From Nitrospiraceae bacterium UBA2600 (GTDB lineage: Bacteria > Nitrospirota > Thermodesulfovibrionia > Thermodesulfovibrionales > Thermodesulfovibrionaceae): a DNA stretch of 64,000 nt. The stretch covers positions 28,648 through 92,647 of the forward strand of contig DDKK01000031.1 of NCBI GenBank assembly GCA_002339325.1. Direction: 5' to 3'. Below, one piece after another: positions 1-7,349 of the stretch (position 1 is the stretch's first letter; the number at the start of each line of letters is the position of its first letter). The translations under genes were made by a program, and so were the position numbers. The notes beneath the pieces were generated by a model, which was not told the origin of the DNA, did no database searches, and saw only the letters and a program-made list of their open reading frames with translations.

Positions 1-265
1 GAGGAGAGAGTAAAATAATCTTTCTCTTCTTTCCATCGCTTTTTATTTGCTTTATAGCATTAAAAAAAGGCTCTATCTGCATAACCATTCCTGCACCGCC
101 ACCATAGGGATAGTCATCAACTTTTTTGTGCTTATCTGTTGTAAAATCCCTTAAATTATATACCTTCACCTGAGCAATCCCTCTTTTTAAAGCCCTTCCA
201 ACAATGCCGTGCTTCAAGTAGCATTCAATAACTTCAGGAAATATAGTCAAAACTTCAAATATCAT
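1..265 (-). CDS. trmD: tRNA (guanine-N1)-methyltransferase TrmD, 3' part outside the window
   Basis: Only the first 88 codons are inside the window; the gene runs off the left edge. The protein begins MIFEVLTIFPEV and has the YGGGAGMVM stretch of the SPOUT-class enzyme that methylates G37 of tRNAs using S-adenosylmethionine. It follows rpsP and khpA on the same strand, the usual ribosome-maturation cluster. rimM, normally just before trmD, is not present here. The start is the ATG at 265-263. No good Shine-Dalgarno precedes it; a hairpin with a T-rich tail lies between khpA and this start. Confidence 0.93.
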   Translation of the reverse strand, partial: MIFEVLTIFPEVIECYLKHGIVGRALKRGIAQVKVYNLRDFTTDKHKKVDDYPYGGGAGMVMQIEPFFNAIKQIKSDGKKRKIILLSP

Positions 266-281
266 AAAACTCAAAAGAAAA

Positions 282-300
282 GGGCGTGATAATCACGCCC
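282..300 (-). terminator. Hairpin with T-rich tail between khpA and trmD
   Basis: An 8-bp perfect stem (GGGCGTGA / TCACGCCC) closes a 3-nt loop. On the minus strand it is followed by TTTTCTTTTGA. It sits just after the khpA stop and 17 nt before the trmD start, so it could terminate or attenuate rpsP-khpA transcription and lower trmD expression. Its short distance to the trmD start also allows a role in hiding that start. Confidence 0.65.
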
Positions 301-323
301 TTTATTTAATTCACTTAATTGGA

Positions 324-560
324 CTATTCTAAGATTTCAAGGACACATCTTTTGCCAACTTTTGTTCCAGCAGCACCCAAGATTGTCCTCATAGCCCTTG
401 CAGTTTTACCCTGTTTTCCAATAACCTTGCCGAGATCGCTTGGAGCAACTCTAAGTTCATAAACAGTTGTTTTTTCACCCTCAATCTCAGTAACCTTAAC
501 CTCCTCTGGTTTGTCCACCAGTGACTTAGCCATTGTCTCAATGAGTGTCTTCATGCTCAT
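324..560 (-). CDS. khpA: KH-domain RNA-binding protein KhpA (YlqC family)
   Basis: This 78-aa protein is a single KH domain with the GxxG loop (GKVIGKQGK) that grips RNA. KhpA proteins bind RNA, often as a heterodimer with KhpB/Jag, and are linked to cell division and ribosome function. The length is normal for the family. A Shine-Dalgarno (GGAGG, 7 nt spacing) fixes the ATG at 560-558. The gene follows rpsP directly, as in many bacteria. Confidence 0.93.
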   Translation of the reverse strand: MSMKTLIETMAKSLVDKPEEVKVTEIEGEKTTVYELRVAPSDLGKVIGKQGKTARAMRTILGAAGTKVGKRCVLEILE

Positions 561-605
561 GTTCTAACCTCCGTGCAAAGAGTAGTAAATACCCCACTGG
601 GTATG

Positions 606-842
606 TTAAGCAGAAACTCGTTCAATTAACTTTTTAACCGTATCCGAAGGCTGTGCGCCCTTTCCAAGCCAGTAATTAACCCTTTCCATATCTAATTTGA
701 TTTCTGCCGGGTCATTTTTGGGATTATAAGTTCCAATAATCTCAATGAAAGGACCATTTCTGCGAGCCTTTGCATCAGCCACAACTACTCTGTAAAAGGG
801 TTTCTTTTTTGCTCCTAATCTCATTAGTCTAATTCTAACCAA
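606..842 (-). CDS. rpsP: 30S ribosomal protein bS16
   Basis: The 78-aa protein begins MVRIRLMRLGAKKKPFYRVV, the typical bS16 start, and has the family's usual length. It is a structural protein of the small ribosomal subunit. The start codon is TTG (842-840), set by a GGAGG placed 7 nt upstream. It is the first gene of the rpsP-khpA-trmD group. Confidence 0.96.
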   Translation of the reverse strand: MVRIRLMRLGAKKKPFYRVVVADAKARRNGPFIEIIGTYNPKNDPAEIKLDMERVNYWLGKGAQPSDTVKKLIERVSA

Positions 843-908
843 TTTTCAACCTCCGTGAATTTAATCCTTTAACTTTTAAATATATTATATTAGCATTATT
901 AAATGCAA

Positions 909-1856
909 CTATTTATGCAATAGAAAATTTATTTTACTGAAAATATCCATTACAATTCTATCGCTATCGTATCTCCCAGAAATATCAAACCACAAAATGT
1001 CTCTTTCAGTTCTAAACCATGTAATTTGTCTTTTGGCATAGTTTTTTGTCCTCTTCTTGATAAGTCTTATTGCTTCCTTCAGAGGATAAATATCTGCCAA
1101 GTAACCGGCAATTTCCTTATATCCGATTGCCTGCAGAGAAGGTAAAGGAAAATTCGTCTTTCCATGTTTCTTTATAAGTCTCAATACATTTCTAACCTCT
1201 TCAACCAATCCATTTTCGAGCATTTTATCTACTCTTTGTTCAATTAAGCTGTATAACTCCTCTCTTTCGCGAATCACTCCAACTTTTATAAATTCATAGG
1301 GAAGCGGTTTTGTAAACTTCTTCTGTAAATCACTCATCTTTGCTTTCTCTTTAAAGCAAACTTCTAATGCTCTTATTATTCTTCTCAAATCAGAGGGAGA
1401 AATTTTTTCTGCCCTATAGGGGTCAATTTCTTGTAGAATTGAGTAAAGCTTTCCAGGTTTACCCTTTTCAATCTCTAACAATTTACTTCTTAAGTTCCAA
1501 TCAGCATCGGGGCCTTCAAAAATTCCTTCAGTCATTGCCCTCATATACAGACCCGTACCACCTACGACCAACGGAATTTTATCTTTCTTTAATAATTTTT
1601 CAAATATATCACCAACTTCTTCAATATAAGCACCAGCACTAAAATAATCCCAGGGATTAACGATATCTATCATATGATGGGACACCTCTGTTCTCTGTTG
1701 AAGGGAAGGTTTTGCTGTGCCAATGTCCATGTATCTGTAAATTTGCATTGAGTCTGCGCTTATGATTTCTGTATTGAGAAGTTTTGCCAACCCTATTGAT
1801 ATGTCAGTTTTTCCAGTTGCTGTGGGTCCTAGTAAAATAATGACTTTTCTTTTCAT
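909..1856 (-). CDS. miaA: tRNA dimethylallyltransferase MiaA
   Basis: MiaA adds a dimethylallyl group to N6 of A37 in tRNAs that read codons starting with U. The 315-aa protein has the P-loop GPTATGKT near the N-terminus, then the DSMQIYR and GTAKP motifs and the GGTGLY segment of the family. Length is normal. It has no Shine-Dalgarno; an AT-rich -10-like TAATAT lies 8 nt upstream of the ATG, so the message may be leaderless. It is transcribed away from the stator operon. Confidence 0.95.
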   Translation of the reverse strand: MKRKVIILLGPTATGKTDISIGLAKLLNTEIISADSMQIYRYMDIGTAKPSLQQRTEVSHHMIDIVNPWDYFSAGAYIEEVGDIFEKLLKKDKIPLVVGGTGLYMRAMTEGIFEGPDADWNLRSKLLEIEKGKPGKLYSILQEIDPYRAEKISPSDLRRIIRALEVCFKEKAKMSDLQKKFTKPLPYEFIKVGVIREREELYSLIEQRVDKMLENGLVEEVRNVLRLIKKHGKTNFPLPSLQAIGYKEIAGYLADIYPLKEAIRLIKKRTKNYAKRQITWFRTERDILWFDISGRYDSDRIVMDIFSKINFLLHK

Positions 1857-1921
1857 AGCTTAAGATATTATTTTTAATTATAAACTGTTTAATTTGAAAA
1901 AATGAGGAAATTAAAGTCCCC

Positions 1922-1950
1922 TTGAAAATTATTTAAATATTTTATATTAT
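1922..1950 (+). promoter_or_regulatory. Sigma-70-type promoter of the stator operon
   Basis: TTGAAA at 1922-1927 and TATTAT at 1945-1950 are separated by 17 bp. The motA start at 1960 begins only 9 nt after the -10 box and no Shine-Dalgarno is present, so the transcript should have almost no leader. I see no sigma-28 (TAAA-N15-GCCGATAA) site, although these are motility genes. Confidence 0.5.
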
Positions 1951-1959
1951 TGTGAAAGT

Positions 1960-2721
1960 ATGGACCTGATTGCCATAATAGGCATCTTGATTGGTTTAGG
2001 AGCAGTTGTAGCCGGCAACATTGCAGAAGGTGGCACAACCGCCCATCTAATCCAATTGGCAGCTGCCATAATAGTCTTCGGTGGAACCATAGGAGCTGTT
2101 CTTTTAAGTTTTACTACAAAAGATTTAATTTATGCATTTTTATGCCTTAAATTCGCATTTCTAAAAAGAAAAGTTAATATAGACGAAACCGTTGAAACAA
2201 TACTTGACCTTCTTGTAATAGCACGAAGAAAGGGAATTTTAGCCTTGCAGGAAGAGTTACCAAAAATACAAGACCCTTTGCTGAGAAGAGGTATTAATTA
2301 CATAATAGACGGAATTTCTCCGGCTATAATAAAAGAAGCCTTATATCAGGAAGTTTACGCCTATGAGGATATACTGAGAAGAGCTGCTAAAGTTTATGAC
2401 TCTGCAGGAGGTTATGCACCCACAATAGGAATAATTGGTGCCATTTTGGGTCTAATACATGTTCTTAAAAACGTTGCTGAACCCTCAAAAATCGGTATTG
2501 GTATAGCAACAGCTTTCGTGGCCACAATCTACGGTGTTGGCTCTGCCAATCTCATATTTATTCCTGTATCAAAAAGGATTATAAATAAAATGGAAGAAGA
2601 AATTCTTCTTATGGAACTAATTATTGAAGGGATTCTTGGCATAGAAGCAGGGGTTAATCCGTATTTTTTAAGAGCGAAACTTGAGGCATTCATTAAAGAC
2701 AGACAAAGAGAGAGAATATGA
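1960..2721 (+). CDS. Flagellar stator protein MotA/PomA family (first pair)
   Basis: This 253-aa inner-membrane protein has the MotA/ExbB layout: two N-terminal transmembrane segments, a charged cytoplasmic loop (about residues 55-150), then two more membrane segments including the YAPTIGIIGAILGLI stretch. With its MotB partner it forms the ion channel that powers flagellar rotation. The closest style is PomA/MotC rather than E. coli MotA. It overlaps the next gene by 4 nt (ATGA) and is the first gene of a five-gene stator operon. Confidence 0.9.
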   Translation: MDLIAIIGILIGLGAVVAGNIAEGGTTAHLIQLAAAIIVFGGTIGAVLLSFTTKDLIYAFLCLKFAFLKRKVNIDETVETILDLLVIARRKGILALQEELPKIQDPLLRRGINYIIDGISPAIIKEALYQEVYAYEDILRRAAKVYDSAGGYAPTIGIIGAILGLIHVLKNVAEPSKIGIGIATAFVATIYGVGSANLIFIPVSKRIINKMEEEILLMELIIEGILGIEAGVNPYFLRAKLEAFIKDRQRERI

Positions 2722-3365
2722 TAACAAGAAAGAAAAATAATAAAAACGACCACGATGAAAATATTCACAGATGGCTAATTTCTTACTCCGACTTTCTTAC
2801 ATTACTTTTTACTTTTTTTGTAGCCCTATATGCTTTGTCAAATTTAGACTTAATAAAAGCAGAAAAAATGACTACTTCACTACGAAAAGTCTTCAAAGTA
2901 ATAGATGAACCAATATCATTTGAAGAAGACAGAAACAAAGCAGTAATTGAAGATTTGAAAAAAATCCTAAATGACATATCAGGTGTCACAATTAAATCCG
3001 ACGCCAGAGGTATTGTAATTTCATTACCTGATTCTTTGCTCTTTAATCTTGGTTCTGCTGAAATAAGACCAGAGGCAAAACAAACGTTGGTAAAAATATC
3101 CGAAAAATTCAAAGAGATACCAGGGAAAATAATAATAGAGGGACACACAGACAGTCTGCCTGTTTCTCCAAATTCACTTTATAAATCAAATTGGGAGCTC
3201 TCTTCAGCAAGAGCATCGTCGGTACTTCATTTTCTCCTTGAGCAAGGACTTTCTCCGGATAGATTTACCATTGCTGGCTACGGCGAATACCGGCCGATTG
3301 CACCGAATGATACGGAGGAAGGAAGAGCAAAAAACAGAAGAGTTGAACTTATAATACAGAGATAA
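2718..3365 (+). CDS. Flagellar stator protein MotB/MotD family with OmpA domain (first pair)
   Basis: The 215-aa protein has a short charged N-terminus, one transmembrane helix with the ion-binding aspartate (SYSDFLTLLFTFF), a linker, and a C-terminal OmpA-like peptidoglycan-binding domain (EGHTDS ... NWELSSARA ... NRRVEL). It anchors the stator to the cell wall while the helix conducts ions with MotA. The start ATG overlaps the motA stop. Confidence 0.92.
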   Translation: MITRKKNNKNDHDENIHRWLISYSDFLTLLFTFFVALYALSNLDLIKAEKMTTSLRKVFKVIDEPISFEEDRNKAVIEDLKKILNDISGVTIKSDARGIVISLPDSLLFNLGSAEIRPEAKQTLVKISEKFKEIPGKIIIEGHTDSLPVSPNSLYKSNWELSSARASSVLHFLLEQGLSPDRFTIAGYGEYRPIAPNDTEEGRAKNRRVELIIQR

Positions 3366-3379
3366 TTATAATCAAAAAT

Positions 3380-3919
3380 ATGAGCGAGGAGAGGTATAGG
3401 ATAATGAGAGAGTACTCAAGAGTAGACGCAACAATTCCTTTAGGAATCACCGTAATAGGGGAAGATGAGAAGGATATGAGAAAGGCGAGAATAGCAGGTG
3501 ACATGACCTTTGGAAATGTGCCTGCTGAAGAACCAACAGACCGAGCGCTGGCGGAATGGTTAAAAATAATAAACTCAAAGCTTGACTATTTAATAAATCT
3601 CTGGAGTTTTCACCAAGAGGGTTTCTCATGTCTCCCCATTTATGAAGTTAACATAAGCGGTGGCGGAATGAGTTTCAATTCCGATGTATGTTACGAAGAA
3701 GGGAAAGTTCTTGAGCTAAAAACTGTTCTTGAGAGTCCTTCTTCCATTGCTTTATACTTATACGGTGAAGTTGTAAAGTGTGAAAAGTTGAAAGATAAGG
3801 ATAAATTCAGAGTGGCTTTAAAATTTATAAATATCGATGAAGACATCAGAGATCATATAATTAGATTTGTATTTCATAGACAGAGACAGATTCTCAGACA
3901 AAAGAGGGAGATAAAATGA
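3380..3919 (+). CDS. PilZ-domain cyclic-di-GMP binding protein
   Basis: This 179-aa protein carries both PilZ signature motifs: RxxxR (R10-E-Y-S-R14) and (D/N)xSxxG (N91-I-S-G-G-G96). PilZ domains bind cyclic di-GMP. A helical insert lies between the motifs (about residues 50-80), resembling the atypical tetramer-forming PilZ class. It sits between two motAB pairs and overlaps the second motA by 4 nt, so a role in adjusting stator function with the second messenger is a reasonable inference. It has no membrane segment. Confidence 0.85.
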   Translation: MSEERYRIMREYSRVDATIPLGITVIGEDEKDMRKARIAGDMTFGNVPAEEPTDRALAEWLKIINSKLDYLINLWSFHQEGFSCLPIYEVNISGGGMSFNSDVCYEEGKVLELKTVLESPSSIALYLYGEVVKCEKLKDKDKFRVALKFINIDEDIRDHIIRFVFHRQRQILRQKREIK

Positions 3920-4782
3920 CTGCAATAATAGGTTGTGTAGTGGTTCTTGGAGCCGTGGTCGGTGGATATATAATGGAGCACGGTAATCTCTCTGTATTAT
4001 TTCAACCTGCCGAAGTAGTTATAATCTTTGGAGCAGCTATAGGAGCTCTAATAATTGCAGCTCCTCCCAATGTAGTTGTCGGTGTTGTCAAGGGTACATT
4101 ATCGGTGCTCACAGGAGGTAAAAATTATTCCAAACAGGATTATCTCGACGTTCTTCTTTTACTTGCCGAACTATTTACAAAAATAAGAAAAGAAGGGCTT
4201 ATTTCAATTGAACAGGATGTTGAAGACCCTGAAAACAGCTCGATTTTCTCTAAATATCCTAAGTTCATGAAAAATCATCATGCCCTTCATTTATTGACCG
4301 ATACATTAAGGACTGTCATGACAACAACTGTCTCACCATATGAACTCGAGAGCATTCTAGACAATGAGCTTGAAACTCTTCACGAGATGGAATCTGCTCC
4401 TGCTAAAAATCTATCAAATATGGCCGATAGTCTTCCTGGTCTCGGTATTGTTGCTGCAGTTTTAGGCGTTGTTTTAACAATGGGAAAAATGAAAGAGCCT
4501 CCAGAGGTTATTGGACATTCTGTAGGAGCAGCTTTAGTCGGAACATTCATGGGAGTTCTCCTTTGTTACGGATTCGTAGGACCACTGGCAAGAAGAATGG
4601 AAGCTTCTATTAATCAGGAGAGAGAATATTTACAAACATTGAAATCCGCTTTAATCTCCTTTGTAGGTGGTGCTGCTCCGCAAATAGCCGTTGAATTTGC
4701 AAGACGAAGCATTCCAGCCAATGTAAGACCCACTTTCCATGAACTTGAAGAAGAAATAAGGGCACTTAAGAGTGGCAGATAA
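3916..4782 (+). CDS. motA: Flagellar motor stator protein MotA (second pair)
   Basis: The 288-aa protein matches classical MotA along its length. It has N-terminal membrane helices, a large cytoplasmic loop, the PGLGIVAAVLGV membrane segment with the conserved proline, and the C-terminal VRPTFHELE region. It forms the proton channel with the next gene. The start ATG overlaps the PilZ stop and has a good Shine-Dalgarno (AGGGAGA). Its end overlaps motB by 11 nt. Confidence 0.95.
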   Translation: MTAIIGCVVVLGAVVGGYIMEHGNLSVLFQPAEVVIIFGAAIGALIIAAPPNVVVGVVKGTLSVLTGGKNYSKQDYLDVLLLLAELFTKIRKEGLISIEQDVEDPENSSIFSKYPKFMKNHHALHLLTDTLRTVMTTTVSPYELESILDNELETLHEMESAPAKNLSNMADSLPGLGIVAAVLGVVLTMGKMKEPPEVIGHSVGAALVGTFMGVLLCYGFVGPLARRMEASINQEREYLQTLKSALISFVGGAAPQIAVEFARRSIPANVRPTFHELEEEIRALKSGR

Positions 4783-5575
4783 ACCAAAAACAACAATAAT
4801 AGTAAAGAAAATCAAAAAAGGTCATGGTGAACATCATGGCGGAAGCTGGAAAGTTGCCTATGCTGACTTTGTCACGGCAATGATGGCTTTTTTCTTGCTT
4901 CTATGGCTTCTTTCGATGCTTGACCCTGTAAAAAGAGCAGCTGTTGCCGACTACTTCAGATATTTCAATCTATTTCAATCGGGAAAATCCTTTCTTGAGC
5001 AGTCAACGACAATTCAGATGGAAGTAAAATCATCTGTTCAGGATATTACACCTACGGAGACAGCTTCTGAAAAATTCAAAGAACAAATGAAAAAAATCAT
5101 TGAAGAAAAACTAAAAGAATTAAAGGATCACATTATGATAGACACAGTAGAAGGCGGAGTAAGAATTCAGATTATAGACTTAGAAGGTGAGTCCATGTTT
5201 CCATCTGGCTCTGCAGAACCAACTAAAAAAGCAAAGGAGATTTTAAAAGTCGTAGCGGAAAACATAAAGGAAGAAAACGCAAAAGTTGCTGTTGAAGGAC
5301 ACACTGACTCAGTGCCTTATAAAAGAGGTAAAATAACAAACTGGGAACTTTCAACCGATAGAGCCTCATCAGCTCGAAGAGAGCTTGAACAAAACGGTGT
5401 AGACCCTCGTAAAATCGCAAGAGTTGTAGGTTACGCCGATACCATGCCCCTTATTCAAGATAATCCTCGAGACCCAAGAAACAGAAGAATCAGCATAATA
5501 TTAATGTTTGAAAAGGAACAGCAAGCATCAAAAGTCAATATAATGCAGCAAAATCAAACTCAGACAATTAAATAG
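4772..5575 (+). CDS. motB: Flagellar motor protein MotB (second pair)
   Basis: The 267-aa protein starts at GTG. It has the MotB N-terminus with a lysine-rich and HGEHHGGSWKVAYADFVTAM segment; the aspartate in YADF is the proton-binding residue. A linker and the OmpA-like domain (EGHTDSVPY ... NWELSTDRA ... NRRISIIL) follow. It closes the stator operon, 3 bp from the convergent purE stop. Confidence 0.95.
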   Translation: MADKPKTTIIVKKIKKGHGEHHGGSWKVAYADFVTAMMAFFLLLWLLSMLDPVKRAAVADYFRYFNLFQSGKSFLEQSTTIQMEVKSSVQDITPTETASEKFKEQMKKIIEEKLKELKDHIMIDTVEGGVRIQIIDLEGESMFPSGSAEPTKKAKEILKVVAENIKEENAKVAVEGHTDSVPYKRGKITNWELSTDRASSARRELEQNGVDPRKIARVVGYADTMPLIQDNPRDPRNRRISIILMFEKEQQASKVNIMQQNQTQTIK

Positions 5576-5578
5576 TTG

Positions 5579-6070
5579 TCAATCAAGTTCTTTCTTAATT
5601 TTTTCAGATTTTTCAAGCACTTTATTGTACATCTCTTTTCTTTTTTGTTTAACTTTTTCTTTTACATCGGGATATTTCAAAGACAATATCTGGCAGGCAA
5701 GCCAGCCTGCATTTTCCGCTCCATTTATAGCAACTGTTGCAACAGGTATGCCAGGTGGCATCTGAACTGTTGAAAGTAAAGAATCAAAGCCATTTAGAGC
5801 TCCGCTTGCTACAGGAACTCCAATAACAGGTAAAGTTGTATGGGCAGCTATAAATCCTGCAAGATGTGCTGCCATACCAGCAGCGGCTATTATTACCTCA
5901 ATACCTCTTGCCTCAGCCTCTTCTGCATATTTTTTTGCTCTATCTGGTGTTCTATGGGCTGAGCATACATCAAGCTCAAAAGGAATGCCCATCTCTTTTA
6001 AAACTTTTGCAGCTTTTTTCATTGTATCAAAGTCGCTGTCACTTCCCATTAAAATCAAAACTTTTGCCAT
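5579..6070 (-). CDS. purE: N5-carboxyaminoimidazole ribonucleotide mutase PurE (class I)
   Basis: PurE acts in de novo purine synthesis, moving CO2 from N5-CAIR to give CAIR. The 163-aa protein has the GSDSD substrate loop, the SAHRTPDR catalytic motif and the AGMAAHLAG segment of class I enzymes. No purK is next to it. The start overlaps the htpX stop (TAATG) and has a GGAGG Shine-Dalgarno, so the two genes are co-transcribed. Confidence 0.96.
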   Translation of the reverse strand: MAKVLILMGSDSDFDTMKKAAKVLKEMGIPFELDVCSAHRTPDRAKKYAEEAEARGIEVIIAAAGMAAHLAGFIAAHTTLPVIGVPVASGALNGFDSLLSTVQMPPGIPVATVAINGAENAGWLACQILSLKYPDVKEKVKQKRKEMYNKVLEKSEKIKKELD

Positions 6071-6918
6071 TAGTATCTTCCTCCTCTTACCATTGATTCT
6101 AATCTTTCAATTCTTTCTTCAATAGGCGGATGGGTGCTTAAAAGTTTCATAATTGTCTTTCCTGAAAGAGGATTTACAATGAACAAATGGGCTGTTCCTG
6201 GATTTGCATCCATTGGTATTGCCTGAGAGGCATAGTGTAGCTTTTTCAGCGCATTAGCAAGATAGAGAGGATTTCCAGCTATTTCAGCACCTTCTTCATC
6301 AGCCGCATACTCTCTTGATCTGCTTATGGCAAGTTGAATAATCATAGCAATTATTGGAGCAATTATCATCATAAGAAGGGCAACTATTGGATGTCCACCT
6401 TCGTCATCGTCATGTCTTCCAAAGATGTTTGCCCACATTGCCATCTGAGCGAGATATGATACGGCACCTGCGATTGTTGCAGCAATAGTGCTTATTAGTA
6501 TATCTCTATGTTTGATATGAGCAAGTTCATGTCCTATTACTCCTTCAAGCTCTTCCCTTGAAAGAATCCTCATTATACCCGTTGTTACCGCTACTACGCC
6601 GTGTTTAGGAGACCTACCTGTAGCAAAAGCATTAGGCTGTTCCGAATCAATGATATATACTTTTGGCATAGGTAGACCGGCTTTATGGGCAAGTCTTCTT
6701 ACTATTCCATATAGCTCCGGAGCTTCAGATTCTGTAACTTCTCTTGCTCCATACATGGAGAGAACAATCTTATGGCTAAAGAAATAAGCAAAAAAATTCA
6801 TCGCCAAAGCCATAAAGAGTGCAATGGTAGCCCCTTGCTTGCCACCTACTACAGAACCCACAAAAATGAAAAATACAGAAAGAAAAACCATTAAAACTAT
6901 TGTCTTCAATGTGTGCAT
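6070..6918 (-). CDS. htpX: Membrane zinc metalloprotease HtpX
   Basis: HtpX degrades misfolded membrane proteins. The protein (282 aa from this start) has two N-terminal membrane helices, the zinc-binding HELAH, two further hydrophobic segments and the downstream glutamate-containing SREYAADEEGA. I chose the ATG at 6918 over an in-frame GTG at 6927, because the GAGGAGG Shine-Dalgarno lies 8 nt before the ATG and would run into the GTG. Confidence 0.95.
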   Translation of the reverse strand: MHTLKTIVLMVFLSVFFIFVGSVVGGKQGATIALFMALAMNFFAYFFSHKIVLSMYGAREVTESEAPELYGIVRRLAHKAGLPMPKVYIIDSEQPNAFATGRSPKHGVVAVTTGIMRILSREELEGVIGHELAHIKHRDILISTIAATIAGAVSYLAQMAMWANIFGRHDDDEGGHPIVALLMMIIAPIIAMIIQLAISRSREYAADEEGAEIAGNPLYLANALKKLHYASQAIPMDANPGTAHLFIVNPLSGKTIMKLLSTHPPIEERIERLESMVRGGRY

Positions 6919-7118
6919 TTTACACACCTCCTCTGCTCAGTTTTTATAAAAAATTCTTTAGAGGGTTAATAATATTAATTTACCATTAAACGTGGAAATA
7001 TATCAATTTTCAATAGCTCTTGAGAGATATAAAATTCAACGAAACCGAAGCTATCAAGTTGCAAGATATCGACTAAAAGTTTTATTATTAACAATAATTT
7101 AATAAAATTGAGGATTAA

Positions 7119-7349
7119 ATGAAAACTCTAATTAATATAGAAAACGGTAAGAAAGTTAAGATATTAAAAATTTCTGGAGGAAAGGGAATTAGACAACATC
7201 TTCAATGTCTCGGCATCCATATTGGAGATGTGGTGACTCTAAAGAAAAGCTCTTTCTTGGGCGGTCCTGTTCTTCTGGAGATAAATGGTTATGATATTGC
7301 ATTAGGAAAGGGAATTGCCTCTAAAATAGAGGTTGAGGAAATAGAATGA
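7119..7349 (+). CDS. feoA: Ferrous iron transport protein FeoA
   Basis: The 76-aa protein is an SH3-like FeoA domain, which helps FeoB take up Fe2+. It overlaps feoB by 4 nt. GAGG just upstream serves as ribosome site. The 200-bp AT-rich region before it, shared with the divergent htpX, contains a short ATTATT-AAC-AATAAT inverted repeat (7084-7098) that could be an operator, but I cannot assign it to Fur or DtxR. Confidence 0.88.
   Translation: MKTLINIENGKKVKILKISGGKGIRQHLQCLGIHIGDVVTLKKSSFLGGPVLLEINGYDIALGKGIASKIEVEEIE

Noticed and set aside
1912..1950. Sigma-28 flagellar promoter before the stator operon
   Set aside because: A TAAA is present near 1912 but no GCCGATAA-like -10 follows at the right distance; a sigma-70 pair fits better.
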